A stretch of DNA of 64,000 nt from Salinarimonas ramus (GTDB lineage: Bacteria; Pseudomonadota; Alphaproteobacteria; Rhizobiales; Beijerinckiaceae), in contig NZ_BMMF01000005.1 of the NCBI RefSeq assembly GCF_014645695.1, positions 111,797 through 175,796 of the forward strand. The letters run 5' to 3'. Positions 8,612 through 17,603 of the stretch are shown piece after piece; positions within the stretch are counted from its first letter, which is position 1; every line of letters starts with the position of its first letter. The notes below the pieces were generated by a model that saw only the letters and a program-made list of their open reading frames with translations, was not told the origin of the DNA and made no database searches. The translations under genes and the position numbers were made by a program.

Positions 8612-10108
8612 ATGCGCACGGTCGGTCATTTCATCGGCGGACGCGAGGTCGAGGGCTCCTCGGGACGGTATGGCGACGTCTACGAGCCCATGACGGGCGA
8701 GGTGAAGGCGAAGGTGGCGCTCGCCACCCGCGACGAGGTCCGTGCCGCCGTCGAGAACGCGCTCGAGGCGCAGCCCGCCTGGGCGGCGACGAACCCGCAG
8801 CGCCGCGCCCGCGTGTTCATGAAGTTCATCGAGCTGCTCCACCGCGACTACGACGCCCTCGCCGAGCTTCTCGCCCGCGAGCACGGCAAGACCGTGCCCG
8901 ACGCCAAGGGCGACATCCAGCGCGGCCTCGAAGTGTGCGAGTTCGTGCTCGGCATCGCCCACCTGCAGAAGGGCGAGTACACCGAGGGCGCGGGGCCCGG
9001 CATCGACATGTACTCGATGCGCCAGCCGCTCGGCGTGGTGGCCGGCATCACGCCCTTCAACTTCCCCGCCATGATCCCGATGTGGAAGTTCGCGCCCGCC
9101 ATCGCCTGCGGCAACGCCTTCATCCTCAAGCCCTCCGAGCGCGATCCGGGCGTGCCCATGCGCCTCGCCGAGCTGATGATCGAAGCGGGGCTCCCGGCGG
9201 GCATCCTCAACGTCGTCAACGGCGACAAGGAGGCGGTGGACGCCATCCTCGAGGACCCCGACATCAAGGCCGTGGGCTTCGTCGGCTCCTCCGACATCGC
9301 GCATTACGTCTACTCGCGCGCGGCGGCGACGGGCAAGCGCGCCCAGTGCTTCGGCGGCGCCAAGAACCACATGATCATCATGCCCGACGCGGACATGGAC
9401 CAGACGGTCGACGCGCTGGTGGGTGCCGGCTACGGCTCGGCCGGCGAGCGCTGCATGGCGGTCTCCGTCGCCGTGCCGGTGGGCAAGGGCACCGCCGACC
9501 GGCTGATGGAGAAGCTCGTCCCGCGGGTCGAGAGCCTCAAGGTCGGCCCCTCCACGGACCCCTCCGCCGATTTCGGGCCGATGGTGACGCGCGCCCACCT
9601 CGAGAAGGTGAAGAAGTACGTCGACATCGGCGTCCAGGAAGGCGCAAAGCTCGTCGTCGACGGCCGGAACTTCTCGCTCCAGGGCTACGAGAACGGCTTC
9701 TACATGGGCGGCTGCCTGTTCGACGACGTGACGCCGGACATGCGCATCTACAAGGAGGAGATCTTCGGCCCGGTCCTCTCCGTGGTGCGTGCCAAGGATT
9801 ACGAGGAGGGGCTGCGCCTCGCCAACGACCACCAGTACGGCAACGGGGTGGCCATCTTCACCCGCGACGGCGACGCGGCGCGCGACTTCGCCGCCAAGGT
9901 GCAGGTGGGCATGGTGGGCATCAACGTGCCGATCCCCGTGCCGCTCGCCTACCACACGTTCGGCGGCTGGAAGCGCTCCGGCTTCGGCGACCTGAACCAG
10001 CACGGCCCCCACGCGATCCTGTTCTACACCAAGACCAAGACCGTCACCGCCCGCTGGCCCTCGGGCGTGAAGGAGGGCGCGGAGTTCGTGATCCCGACGA
10101 TGCAGTGA
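8612..10108 (+). CDS. mmsA: CoA-acylating methylmalonate-semialdehyde dehydrogenase
   Basis: A 498-aa ALDH-superfamily protein that oxidises (methyl)malonate semialdehyde to propionyl-CoA or acetyl-CoA, in valine, thymine and inositol breakdown. The catalytic Cys281 lies in GSAGERCMAVS. The position that is glutamate in ordinary ALDHs is Asn252 in FGGAKNHMII, the hallmark of the CoA-dependent MmsA group. ITPFNFPAM and ILKPSERDPG are the cofactor-site motifs. Length and C-terminus (FYTKTKTVTARWP) match the family. It is divergent from a LysR gene; no hydroxyisobutyrate dehydrogenase follows it, so it looks monocistronic. Confidence 0.95.
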   Translation: MRTVGHFIGGREVEGSSGRYGDVYEPMTGEVKAKVALATRDEVRAAVENALEAQPAWAATNPQRRARVFMKFIELLHRDYDALAELLAREHGKTVPDAKGDIQRGLEVCEFVLGIAHLQKGEYTEGAGPGIDMYSMRQPLGVVAGITPFNFPAMIPMWKFAPAIACGNAFILKPSERDPGVPMRLAELMIEAGLPAGILNVVNGDKEAVDAILEDPDIKAVGFVGSSDIAHYVYSRAAATGKRAQCFGGAKNHMIIMPDADMDQTVDALVGAGYGSAGERCMAVSVAVPVGKGTADRLMEKLVPRVESLKVGPSTDPSADFGPMVTRAHLEKVKKYVDIGVQEGAKLVVDGRNFSLQGYENGFYMGGCLFDDVTPDMRIYKEEIFGPVLSVVRAKDYEEGLRLANDHQYGNGVAIFTRDGDAARDFAAKVQVGMVGINVPIPVPLAYHTFGGWKRSGFGDLNQHGPHAILFYTKTKTVTARWPSGVKEGAEFVIPTMQ

Positions 10109-10168
10109 GGTCGTGATGCGCTCGGCGGGATGCGCTATCCTCGCGCGTCCCGCCGAGGAGCGATGCAA

Positions 10169-10390
10169 ATGGCCTGTGGCGACATGGACGACGATCTCGC
10201 CGTTCCGCGAAACGAAGCCGGGATAGACGCGCGTGCGCACCTGGCGCAGGAGATGCCGCCGGAGCCCGACCGGACCCGCCGCGCGATGCAGCCGGCGGAA
10301 CGTCTGGCGATGAGCCGAGCAGTTCGAGCCTTGCAGAGCGAGCCCCTTCCGCCGATGTCGCTCGACGACATCCGGGAGGGGCTGGCGTGA
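10169..10390 (+). CDS. small hypothetical protein
   Basis: A 73-aa hydrophilic frame. ATG 10169 is preferred because GAGGAG lies 8 nt upstream; two earlier in-frame ATGs have poor spacing. The C-terminus (PLPPMSLDDIREGLA) resembles the 'MSLDDIR.EI' tails seen on some small antitoxin-like proteins, but no toxin gene is adjacent and this is only a loose resemblance. It sits between mmsA and an oxidoreductase gene. Function unknown. Confidence 0.4.
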   Translation: MACGDMDDDLAVPRNEAGIDARAHLAQEMPPEPDRTRRAMQPAERLAMSRAVRALQSEPLPPMSLDDIREGLA

Positions 10391-10498
10391 GAATTGCGCC
10401 GGCACCGACCCCCGCTTGTCATCCCCGCCCCCACCCGCTAAGCCGCCGACCTGCCCGTCTCGACCGCTCGTCCGACGGCACACGGCAAGGGAGATCCC

Positions 10499-11521
10499 AT
10501 GCGCGCTCTGCGTCTCCACGGCGACCGCGACCTCAGGCTCGAGACCCTCGACGATCCGCCCGCCCCCGCTGCCGGGGAAGTCCAGGTGCGGGTGCGCGCC
10601 GTCGCGCTCAACTTCCTCGACGTGTGGGGCTATCGCGGCATGGCCTTCGCCAAGCGCAAGCTGCCGCAGGTGGCGGGCGTGGAGGCCGCAGGGGAGGTCG
10701 TCGCCATCGGCCCGGGCGTGACGCGCTTTTCCCTCGGCGACGCCGTCGTGCCCTACGGCGCGGAGACCTGCCGGGAATGCCGCGCCTGCCGGGAGGGGCG
10801 CGACAATCTGTGCGAGAACGTCCGGGGCATCATGGGCTTCCACGTCGACGGCATGGCCCGCGAGCTGATGAACCGCCCCGAGCGGCTGCTCGTGAAGGTG
10901 CCCGCCGGCGTCCCCTTCACCGACGCCGCCTGCGCGGCGATCGGCTTCGGCACCGTCCAGCACATGCTCTTCGACAACGCCAAGCTCGAGCCCGGCGAGA
11001 CGATCCTCGTCCATGCCGGCGGCTCGGGGATCGGCACCGCCGCGATCAAGATGGCCAAGGCCATCGGCTGCACGGTCTACACGACGGTGGGCGACGACGA
11101 GAAGGGCGAGAAGGCGCGCGCGCTCGGCGCCGACCACGTCATCAACTATCGCGAGGAGCGCTTCGAGGGCGAGGTCCGCCGACTCACCAAGCGCAAGGGC
11201 GTCGACGTCGTCTTCGAGCACGTGGGCGCGGACACCTGGAACGGGTCGCTGCTCTGCCTCAAGCGCGGCGGGCGCCTCGTCACCTGCGGCTCGACCTCGG
11301 GCGTGACGACGCAGATGAACCTGATGCAGCTCTTCCAGCAGCAATACCGCATCTTCGGCTCCTTCGGCTGCTCCATGCGCAACATCGCGCAATCACTGGA
11401 GAAGATGGCGGCCGGCATGACCCCCGTGATCGACTCGACCTTCCCCCTCGCCGATTTCGCCCAGGGGCTGGAGCGGCTGGAGGGGAGGAAGGTGTTCGGG
11501 AAGGTGGTGGTGACGTTGTGA
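10499..11521 (+). CDS. MDR-family zinc-type alcohol dehydrogenase/quinone reductase-like protein
   Basis: A 340-aa medium-chain dehydrogenase/reductase. AAGGGAG precedes the ATG. The structural zinc lobe is present (Cys91, 94, 97 and 105 in CRECRACREGRDNLC). The catalytic zinc cysteine expected near residue 38 is replaced (VALNFLDVWGYRG), as in quinone oxidoreductase-like members. The Rossmann NAD(P) site is ILVHAGGSGIGTAAIKMAKA. It probably reduces or oxidises a small carbonyl or enoyl substrate with NAD(P)H; the substrate is unknown. It stands alone between mmsA and the toxin-antitoxin pair. Confidence 0.85.
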   Translation: MRALRLHGDRDLRLETLDDPPAPAAGEVQVRVRAVALNFLDVWGYRGMAFAKRKLPQVAGVEAAGEVVAIGPGVTRFSLGDAVVPYGAETCRECRACREGRDNLCENVRGIMGFHVDGMARELMNRPERLLVKVPAGVPFTDAACAAIGFGTVQHMLFDNAKLEPGETILVHAGGSGIGTAAIKMAKAIGCTVYTTVGDDEKGEKARALGADHVINYREERFEGEVRRLTKRKGVDVVFEHVGADTWNGSLLCLKRGGRLVTCGSTSGVTTQMNLMQLFQQQYRIFGSFGCSMRNIAQSLEKMAAGMTPVIDSTFPLADFAQGLERLEGRKVFGKVVVTL

Positions 11522-11543
11522 GGCGCGCCTGTCGTTCAGACGC

Positions 11544-11568
11544 TTGACGCGCATACGTAAGATACGTA
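11544..11568 (+). promoter_or_regulatory. toxin-antitoxin promoter with TACGTA operator
   Basis: TTGACG at 11544-11549 fits a -35 box; 17 bp downstream lies a weak TAGTTT -10. Within the spacer is a perfect inverted repeat TACGTA-AGA-TACGTA (11554-11568), ideally placed for repression by the helix-turn-helix antitoxin encoded 0.4 kb downstream. The base composition is clearly more AT-rich than the flanks. Confidence 0.5.
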
Positions 11569-11598
11569 GTTTACGTTCATTGTTCGATCGGCGGCACG

Positions 11599-11976
11599 AT
11601 GCATACGGTTGTCGAGACCAACGCCTTCAGGCGCGCCGCCGAAGACGTCGGCCTTTCCGAGGAGGAGCGCATCGCGATTGCGACGCTCGTTTCCGAGGAT
11701 CCGATGCTCGGCGCAACGATCCCCGGCACCGGCGGTGCTCGCAAGTTCCGCTATGCACCACCGCATCGAGGCAAGCGCGGAGGATACCGCGTCATCACGT
11801 ACTTCGCAGCAGAGGATGTGCCTGTATTCTTGCTGGACATGTATTCCAAAGGCGAGAAGATCGACCTTACGAAGGCCGAGCGAAACGAGCTCGCACGGCT
11901 TCTCGCCGACATCGCCGATGATTACCGAACCTACTCCATGGGACGTGGCCGACACATCGGGGAGAAGCGGAAATGA
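11599..11976 (+). CDS. RelE/HigB-type toxin of a type II toxin-antitoxin pair
   Basis: A 125-aa small basic protein with the RelE/ParE-type layout: a central GGARKFRYAPP and KRGGYRVITYF strand pair, then VFLLDMYSKGEKIDLTKAE and the C-terminal helix NELARLLADIADDYR. Members cleave mRNA on the ribosome or act on related targets. The gene precedes its partner and overlaps it by 4 bp (ATGA), the toxin-first order seen in HigBA/NadS-type modules. Catalytic residues of this branch cannot be assigned by eye. Confidence 0.85.
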   Translation: MHTVVETNAFRRAAEDVGLSEEERIAIATLVSEDPMLGATIPGTGGARKFRYAPPHRGKRGGYRVITYFAAEDVPVFLLDMYSKGEKIDLTKAERNELARLLADIADDYRTYSMGRGRHIGEKRK

Positions 11977-12278
11977 GCAAAGCAGGTAAGCGTCTGATTG
12001 CTGCCGCACAGGAGGTCAAGGCGATCGTGCGCGGTGAGATCGAGCCGGCGCACGTGCACGAACCCGCCGCTCTCGACGTGAAGGCGATCCGCGCCAAGGC
12101 CGGATTGTCGCAGGATGCCTTCGCGTCCACCTTCGGCTTCACCGTCAATCAGATCAGGGATTGGGAGCAGGGGCGCTCTCGTCCGCTCGGAGGCGTTCGC
12201 GCGTACCTCATGATTATAGAGCGGGATCCGACCGGCGTTCGGAAGATGCTCGACGAGACGCGCCGTACCGCGGCCTGA
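11973..12278 (+). CDS. helix-turn-helix (XRE/HigA-like) antitoxin
   Basis: A 101-aa protein with a basic N-terminal arm and an XRE-type helix-turn-helix at about residues 38-75 (IRAKAGLSQDAFASTFGF, then VNQIRDWEQGRSRP). It neutralises the upstream toxin and should repress the operon, most likely at the TACGTA palindrome at 11554-11568 (inference). Coupling to the toxin by the ATGA overlap, and the size, match NadS/HigA-like antitoxins. Confidence 0.87.
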   Translation: MSKAGKRLIAAAQEVKAIVRGEIEPAHVHEPAALDVKAIRAKAGLSQDAFASTFGFTVNQIRDWEQGRSRPLGGVRAYLMIIERDPTGVRKMLDETRRTAA

Positions 12279-12437
12279 GTCCTGCGGCCGAGCCAGACCG
12301 GGTGCAGTCTATATCCGAATACCGCTCCCGGACGGCGGTGGCGGTTCGGTCTGGGAGACCCGTGCCATCCCACCCCGCTTGACCCCGCGTCCGCGATCGG
12401 TCACACGAGCGCGCTCTCGCTGAACCCGAAGGTCCCG

Positions 12438-13370
12438 GTGTCCGGTTTCCGTCTTCGTCTGGCCCGGCTCGCCGGGCATGCTCTCGAAGGCCTGAGCGTC
12501 GCGGCGGTGCGCTCGGTCTTCGCGCTCGCGCGCGCGCTCGGGCCCGATCGCGCGGGGCGCGTGGGCGCCGCGCTCACGCGCACGCTCGGGCCGCTCGTGC
12601 CGGCGCACCGCACGGCGATGGCGAACGTCGCCGCGGCCTTCCCGGAGAAGTCGGCGGCCGAGCATCGGGCCATCGTGCGCGGCGCCTGGGACAATCTCGG
12701 GCGCACGGCGGCGGAATACGCGCATCTCGACACGATCTTCGACTTCGACCCCGAGAACCCCGGCGCGGGGCGCATCGAGGTGGAGGGCATCCCCTATTTC
12801 GAGGCGCTGCGCGACGACGGGCGTCCCGGCATCATCTTCTCCGCCCATCTCGCCAATTGGGAGCTGCCGGCGATCTGCGCGCATCGCTACGGGCTCTCCG
12901 CCACAGCCGTGTTCCGCGCGCCGAACACGGCCGCCGTGGCGCGGGCCGTGATGGAGGTGCGCTCGCAGACGATGGGCGGGCTCGAGGCGGCGCGCCAGGG
13001 CGCGGCCTTCGCCATGGCGGGCGTGCTCGATCGCGGCGGGCATCTCGGCATGCTCGTCGACCAGCACTTCACCCGCGGCGTCGACGTCACCTTCATGGGC
13101 ATGCCGGCCAAGGCGAACCCCGTCCTCGCCAAGTTCGCCAAGCGCTTCGAGTGCCCCGTCCACGGCGTGCGGGTGGTGCGCCTGCCCAAGGGCCGCTTTC
13201 GCCTGGAGCTGACCCCGCCGCTCGACCTGCCGCGGGACGCGAAGGGCGAGATCGACGTACAGGGCGCCATGCAGGCCATGACCGACGTGGTCGAGAGCTG
13301 GGTGCGCGAGCATCCCGAGCAATGGCTCTGGCAGCACCGCCGCTGGCGCCCGGTGCCGAAACGGCGGTGA
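12438..13370 (+). CDS. LpxL/HtrB-family lipid A lauroyl-type acyltransferase
   Basis: A 310-aa protein of the late lipid A acyltransferase family, beginning at a GTG. The active-site HX4E motif is His137-Glu142 in SAHLANWE. Further family blocks are VDQHFTRGVDVTFMG around residue 215-230 and the C-terminal EHPEQWLWQHRRW. The protein would sit at the inner membrane through its N-terminal helix and transfer an acyl chain to a Kdo2-lipid A precursor or related acceptor. No lipid A partners are adjacent. A GTG start without a strong ribosome site leaves the start uncertain. Confidence 0.85.
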   Translation: MSGFRLRLARLAGHALEGLSVAAVRSVFALARALGPDRAGRVGAALTRTLGPLVPAHRTAMANVAAAFPEKSAAEHRAIVRGAWDNLGRTAAEYAHLDTIFDFDPENPGAGRIEVEGIPYFEALRDDGRPGIIFSAHLANWELPAICAHRYGLSATAVFRAPNTAAVARAVMEVRSQTMGGLEAARQGAAFAMAGVLDRGGHLGMLVDQHFTRGVDVTFMGMPAKANPVLAKFAKRFECPVHGVRVVRLPKGRFRLELTPPLDLPRDAKGEIDVQGAMQAMTDVVESWVREHPEQWLWQHRRWRPVPKRR

Positions 13371-13447
13371 GACGGGGCGGCGGCGCTCGCCCGGGGCTCA
13401 AGGCAACGTGAATTCGCCGTTTACACCGTTCGTGCTTTAACGGGCCC

Positions 13448-14176
13448 ATGAGAACCGCCAACGTCCTCCTCGCGCTCGCGATCGGCGCCCTCGTGACGAG
13501 CGCGCTCCACGCACGCGGCCTCGCCGCGGACGCGACGCCGCGGGCCGTCGTCGAGCTGTTCACGAGCCAGGGCTGCGCGTCGTGCCCGCCCGCTGACGCC
13601 AAGCTCGTCGAGCTGGCGAAGGATCCCGATCTCCTCGCGCTGACCCTGCCCGTCGATTACTGGGACTATCTCGGCTGGACCGACACGCTGGCGAACCCCG
13701 CCCACACGGCGCGCCAGCGCGGCTATGCGCAGGCGCGCGGGGACCGCATGGTGTTCACGCCGCAGATGGTGGTGAACGGCACCATCGCCTGCATCGGCTC
13801 GAAGTCGGAGGAGGTGTCCGACGCCCTCGACCGCACCTCCGGCACGCGTCTGCCCGTCGCGGTCTCGGTGGAGGTCGCCGCCGGCGAGGCGGAGATCCGC
13901 GTCGCCGCCGGCGAGGACGCGCCGGCCGAGGTCTGGCTCCTCGCCATCGATCGCGAGGAGGAAGTGGCCATCGGGCGCGGCGAGAATTCCGGGCGCCACG
14001 CCACCTACGCCAACGTCGTGCGCGCCATGACCAAGGTCGGGGACTGGACAGGAGACGCGGAGAGCTTCCGCCACGGCCTCGCCGGGCGCGGGGACTTCCA
14101 CGTCGTGCTGCTTCAGAAGCGCGCCGACGGCGAGCCCGGCGCGATCCTCGGCGCCGGGCGCAGCGACGCGCGCTGA
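13448..14176 (+). CDS. DUF1223 (thioredoxin-like) secreted protein
   Basis: A 242-aa protein with an N-terminal signal-like hydrophobic stretch (residues 4-25), then AVVELFTSQGCASCPPAD with a CxxC pair at Cys43 and Cys46. DYWDYLGWTDTLANP and FTPQMVVNG are the hallmark blocks of the DUF1223 family, which has a thioredoxin-like fold and unproven function. It is probably periplasmic. A thiol or redox role is suggested by the fold only. It converges with the small - strand gene at 14190. Confidence 0.85.
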   Translation: MRTANVLLALAIGALVTSALHARGLAADATPRAVVELFTSQGCASCPPADAKLVELAKDPDLLALTLPVDYWDYLGWTDTLANPAHTARQRGYAQARGDRMVFTPQMVVNGTIACIGSKSEEVSDALDRTSGTRLPVAVSVEVAAGEAEIRVAAGEDAPAEVWLLAIDREEEVAIGRGENSGRHATYANVVRAMTKVGDWTGDAESFRHGLAGRGDFHVVLLQKRADGEPGAILGAGRSDAR

Positions 14177-14189
14177 GGCGCGCCTCCCG

Positions 14190-14384
14190 TCAATCGAGGG
14201 CGACGAGCCCGAGCGCGGCGACGACGGCGGCGCCGGCCACGAGCCACAGCCGCGGCACGCGGACCTCCACCTCCTGGCGCAGCCACTCGCGCGCGGTCCG
14301 TGCGTCGAGGCGCGGCGCGCCGCTCTCGCGGGCGTTCGAGGCGGTGCTCTCCAGGGCGGGGGTCCGGATGTCGGCGTTCTGCAT
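14190..14384 (-). CDS. small single-pass membrane protein
   Basis: A 64-aa - strand gene preceded by GAGGAGAT about 7 nt before its ATG (14382-14384), which supports it as real. The N-terminal 45 residues are polar and charged (LDARTAREWLRQEVEVRVP). The C-terminus is one hydrophobic helix (LWLVAGAAVVAALGLVALD), so it is likely a tail-anchored inner-membrane peptide. No family was recognised. It lies alone between the DUF1223 gene and ggt. Confidence 0.55.
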   Translation of the reverse strand: MQNADIRTPALESTASNARESGAPRLDARTAREWLRQEVEVRVPRLWLVAGAAVVAALGLVALD

Positions 14385-14603
14385 GGTTCGATCTCCTCGT
14401 CGTGGCGGCTGCGCGCGCTGTGCGCACGGCATGGGTAGGAATACGGACCTCCAACTGACGAAACGCTGACGGCGTCGGCGCTCGCCCGTCGCGCGAACCG
14501 GCGGGCACGTCGAAGGGCAGGCATCGGCGCTTCGCAAGCGCGGCGCGGCTGCTACCATGGGTGCCGGATCGCAGAACATCCCCGATCGGAAGGAGACGCC
14601 CCC

Positions 14604-16391
14604 ATGCGGCACACGCCCCTCGTGGTCCGGTTCCTGGCGGCTTTCGCCACCGCGGCCGGCGCCCACGCGTTCGTCCTCGCCCCCGCCGCCCGGGCGCAGG
14701 CCGTCGATCTCGCGACCGAGCTCCCGCCGGCGCCGGAGGCCGGCACCGGCACGCAGGCGCGCGACCTCGCGCGCGCCGAGCGGCAGATGGTGGCGGCGGC
14801 GAACCCCATCGCGGCGCAAGCCGGCCTCGCCATCCTGCGCGCGGGCGGCAGCGCGGTCGACGCCATGATCACGACGCAGCTCGTGCTCAACATCGTCGAG
14901 CCGCAGAGCTCCGGCATCGGCGGCGGCGCCTTCCTCGTCCATTGGGACGCGGACCGGGCCGACATGATCACGCTGGAAGGCCGCGAGACCGCGCCCGCCG
15001 CCGCGACGCCGGAGCGCTTCCTCGGCGCGGACGGCGAGCCGCGGCCCTTCATGGAGGCCGTCGTCGGCGGGCTCTCGGTCGGCGTGCCGGGCGTACCGGC
15101 GCTCTTGGCGGAGGCGCACGCCCGCTTCGGCCGGCTGCCCTGGGAGAGCCTGTTCACGATCCCCATCGCGCTCGCGCAGGACGGCTTCCCGGTCTCGGAG
15201 CGCCTGCACGCGCTCCTCGACGAGGACCCGGCTCTGCGCGACGACCCGCGCGCGCGGGCCCTTTACTACCAGGAGGGCGGCACGCCGGTCCCCGTGGGCA
15301 CCATGCTCGCCAATCCCGCGCTCGCCGAGACCCTGCGCGCCATGGCGGCGGACGGCGTCTCGGCCTTCTACGAGGGCGCGGTGGCGCGCGACATCGTCGA
15401 CACGGTGACGAGCCACCCGAGCAATCCCGGCGACATGACGCTCGCCGATCTCGCCGAGTATCGCGTGATCGCCCGCGAGCCGGTCTGCGTCGACTACCGC
15501 GTCTACGAGGTCTGCGGCATGGGCCCGCCCTCGTCCGGCGCCATCGCGGTGGGGCAGATCATGGGGCTTCTGGAGGGCTTCGACCTCGCCGCCATGGGTC
15601 CCGGCCCGGAGGCGGCGCACGTCGTCTCCGAGGCGAGCCGCCTCGCCTTCGCCGACCGCAACCACTTCGTCGCTGACGCGGACTTCGTCTCCGTGCCGGT
15701 GCGCGGCCTCCTCGACGAGAGCTACCTCGACGAGCGCGCCGGGCTCATCGCGGACGACGGCTCGCTCGGCCAGGCCGAGCCCGGCGAGCCGCCCTTCCAG
15801 CGCGAGGGGCGCCTCGCGCCTTCCATCGACCGGTCGACCGGCACGAGCCACGTCTCCATCGTGGACGCGGACGGCAACGCCGTCTCGATGACTTCGACAA
15901 TAGAAAGCGCCTTCGGCGCACGGTTGATGACCGCCGGTGGCTTCCTCCTCAACAATCAGCTCACCGACTTCTCCTTCCGCCCCGAGGTCGACGGGCGCGC
16001 CGTGGCGAACCGCGTGGAGGCCGGCAAGCGGCCGCGCTCGTCCATGGCGCCGACGATCGTGCTCGACGCCTTCGGGCGCCTCTACGTCGTCACCGGCTCG
16101 CCGGGCGGCAGCCGCATCATCGGCTACGTGGCGAAGTCCCTCGTCGCGATCCTCGACTGGGGCATGGACCCGCAGGAGGCGGCGGCCTTCCCGGGCTTCC
16201 TGTCGCGCAACGGACCCACCGAGCTCGAGGAGGGCACCGAGGCCGCCTCCTGGGCGGACGCGCTCGCCGCACGCGGCCACGAGACGCGCATCGCGGAGAT
16301 GACGTCCGGCATCCACGCCATCGTCGTCACCCCGGCGGGGCTCCTCGGCGGGGCGGACCCGCGCCGCGAAGGCCTGGCCGTCGGCGACTGA
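14604..16391 (+). CDS. ggt: gamma-glutamyltransferase
   Basis: A 595-aa periplasmic enzyme of glutathione breakdown. It has a signal peptide (residues 1-32, ending ARAQA) and autocatalytic processing at Thr414 in the STGTSH motif (compare TTH in E. coli GGT), which would yield large and small subunits. Other family blocks are [11 protein letters not shown] (about 102-112), [10 protein letters not shown] (about 304-313) and SPGGSRII in the small subunit. The enzyme transfers or hydrolyses gamma-glutamyl groups. GGAAGGAGA precedes the ATG. It is followed by mepA after 54 bp, possibly as a loose envelope-related unit. Confidence 0.93.
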   Translation: MRHTPLVVRFLAAFATAAGAHAFVLAPAARAQAVDLATELPPAPEAGTGTQARDLARAERQMVAAANPIAAQAGLAILRAGGSAVDAMITTQLVLNIVEPQSSGIGGGAFLVHWDADRADMITLEGRETAPAAATPERFLGADGEPRPFMEAVVGGLSVGVPGVPALLAEAHARFGRLPWESLFTIPIALAQDGFPVSERLHALLDEDPALRDDPRARALYYQEGGTPVPVGTMLANPALAETLRAMAADGVSAFYEGAVARDIVDTVTSHPSNPGDMTLADLAEYRVIAREPVCVDYRVYEVCGMGPPSSGAIAVGQIMGLLEGFDLAAMGPGPEAAHVVSEASRLAFADRNHFVADADFVSVPVRGLLDESYLDERAGLIADDGSLGQAEPGEPPFQREGRLAPSIDRSTGTSHVSIVDADGNAVSMTSTIESAFGARLMTAGGFLLNNQLTDFSFRPEVDGRAVANRVEAGKRPRSSMAPTIVLDAFGRLYVVTGSPGGSRIIGYVAKSLVAILDWGMDPQEAAAFPGFLSRNGPTELEEGTEAASWADALAARGHETRIAEMTSGIHAIVVTPAGLLGGADPRREGLAVGD

Positions 16392-16445
16392 GCCGCTCGG
16401 CGTCCGATCGAGCGGAACGAGCCGGGCCGCAAGGTTTCGTCAACC

Positions 16446-17402
16446 ATGCGGCCCGATCCTCTCCCCATGAGACACGCACGCACCCTCCGCCGCCTCCTCG
16501 CGGCCGCCGCCACCGCTTTCGCCCTCGCCTCCCCGGCCGCGATGGCGCAGACGCCGGGCAGCCTCGACCCGCGCCCGCTCCCGGCGCTGGCGAACCCCGA
16601 CGATCCGGCGCTCCCCGCGAAGGAGCTGTTCGGCCGCGCCGCCGAGCCGGCACCGCTGGAAGCACGGGCGCTCGGCTCGTATGCGGGCGGGTGCCTCGCG
16701 GGCGCGATGGCGCTTCCCGTCGACGGGCCGGGCTGGCGGGTCATGCGCCTCTCGCGCAATCGCAACTGGGGCCATCCGGATCTCGTCGCCCTGCTCGAGC
16801 GCCTCGCCGCCGCGACGCCGCAGGCGGTGGGCTGGCCGGGGCTCCTCGTCGGCGATCTCTCCCAGCCCCGCGGCGGCCCGATGATCTGGGGCCACGCCTC
16901 GCATCAGATCGGGCTCGACGCCGACGTCTGGCTGACCCCGATGCCGGAGCGCGGCGTCTCGCCCGCCGAGCGCGAGACGATGATGGCGACCTCCGTCGTG
17001 CGGCCCGATCGCCGCGACGTCGACCCGGAAATCTGGACGCCGGCGCACGCCCGCCTCGTGGCGCTCGCCGCGCGCGAGCCGCGGGTGGAGCGCATCTTCG
17101 TCAACGCCGCGATCAAGCGCGCTCTGTGCCGCGACACGACGGGCGACCGCTCCTGGCTCTCCAAGGTGCGCCCCATGTGGGGGCACGATTACCACATGCA
17201 CGTGCGCATCACCTGCCCGCCCGGCCAGGCCGGCTGCGAGCCGCAGGCCGCCGTCCCGCCCGGCGACGGCTGCGACGCGACGCTCGACTGGTGGTTCTCC
17301 GACGAGGTGCTGAACCCCGCGCCCTCCTCCGGTGGCGGCCGGCGGGAGAAGACGCTCGCCGACCTCCCCGACGCCTGCCGACGCGTGCTCGTGGCGCGCT
17401 GA
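16446..17402 (+). CDS. mepA: penicillin-insensitive murein endopeptidase
   Basis: A 318-aa secreted zinc peptidase cleaving D-Ala-meso-Dap cross-links in peptidoglycan. The signal peptide ends near AMAQTPG (about residue 35). Zinc-site motifs of the MepA/LAS family are present: SHQIGLDADVW (His and Asp ligands) and MWGHDYHMHVRI (His ligands). The RLSRNRNWGHP segment is also typical. The ATG at 16446 is used; an in-frame ATG at 16467 directly before the signal core is equally possible. The Cys-rich C-terminal tail (CPPGQAGC) is common in the family. Confidence 0.92.
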   Translation: MRPDPLPMRHARTLRRLLAAAATAFALASPAAMAQTPGSLDPRPLPALANPDDPALPAKELFGRAAEPAPLEARALGSYAGGCLAGAMALPVDGPGWRVMRLSRNRNWGHPDLVALLERLAAATPQAVGWPGLLVGDLSQPRGGPMIWGHASHQIGLDADVWLTPMPERGVSPAERETMMATSVVRPDRRDVDPEIWTPAHARLVALAAREPRVERIFVNAAIKRALCRDTTGDRSWLSKVRPMWGHDYHMHVRITCPPGQAGCEPQAAVPPGDGCDATLDWWFSDEVLNPAPSSGGGRREKTLADLPDACRRVLVAR

Positions 17403-17603
17403 GGCGGACGATTCTGTTGCCGCAACGTCAACCATCCGCGCAGGACGGCGGTGCCTTGGAGGGCCGGCCTTAACCCTGCGCGCGCGAACCTCGCCATCGC
17501 GACGGCCGTCTGGCCCGAGTTCTGCGCAATTCGTCGCGAATGCCGCGCACCCGTCTCACGACGGCACGCTCGCGGCGCGGACGAGACGACGGAGAGATCG
17601 GCA

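Noticed and set aside
6424-10116. Long open frame of over 1200 codons on the + strand
   Set aside because: It runs antisense to the NRPS remnants and LysR gene and out of frame through mmsA; arginine-rich, no family similarity; an artefact of high G+C.
8549-11392. Long open - strand frame opposite mmsA and the MDR oxidoreductase
   Set aside because: Its His/Asp/Leu/Arg-rich composition is typical of the antisense of G+C-rich genes; the + strand genes are well supported.
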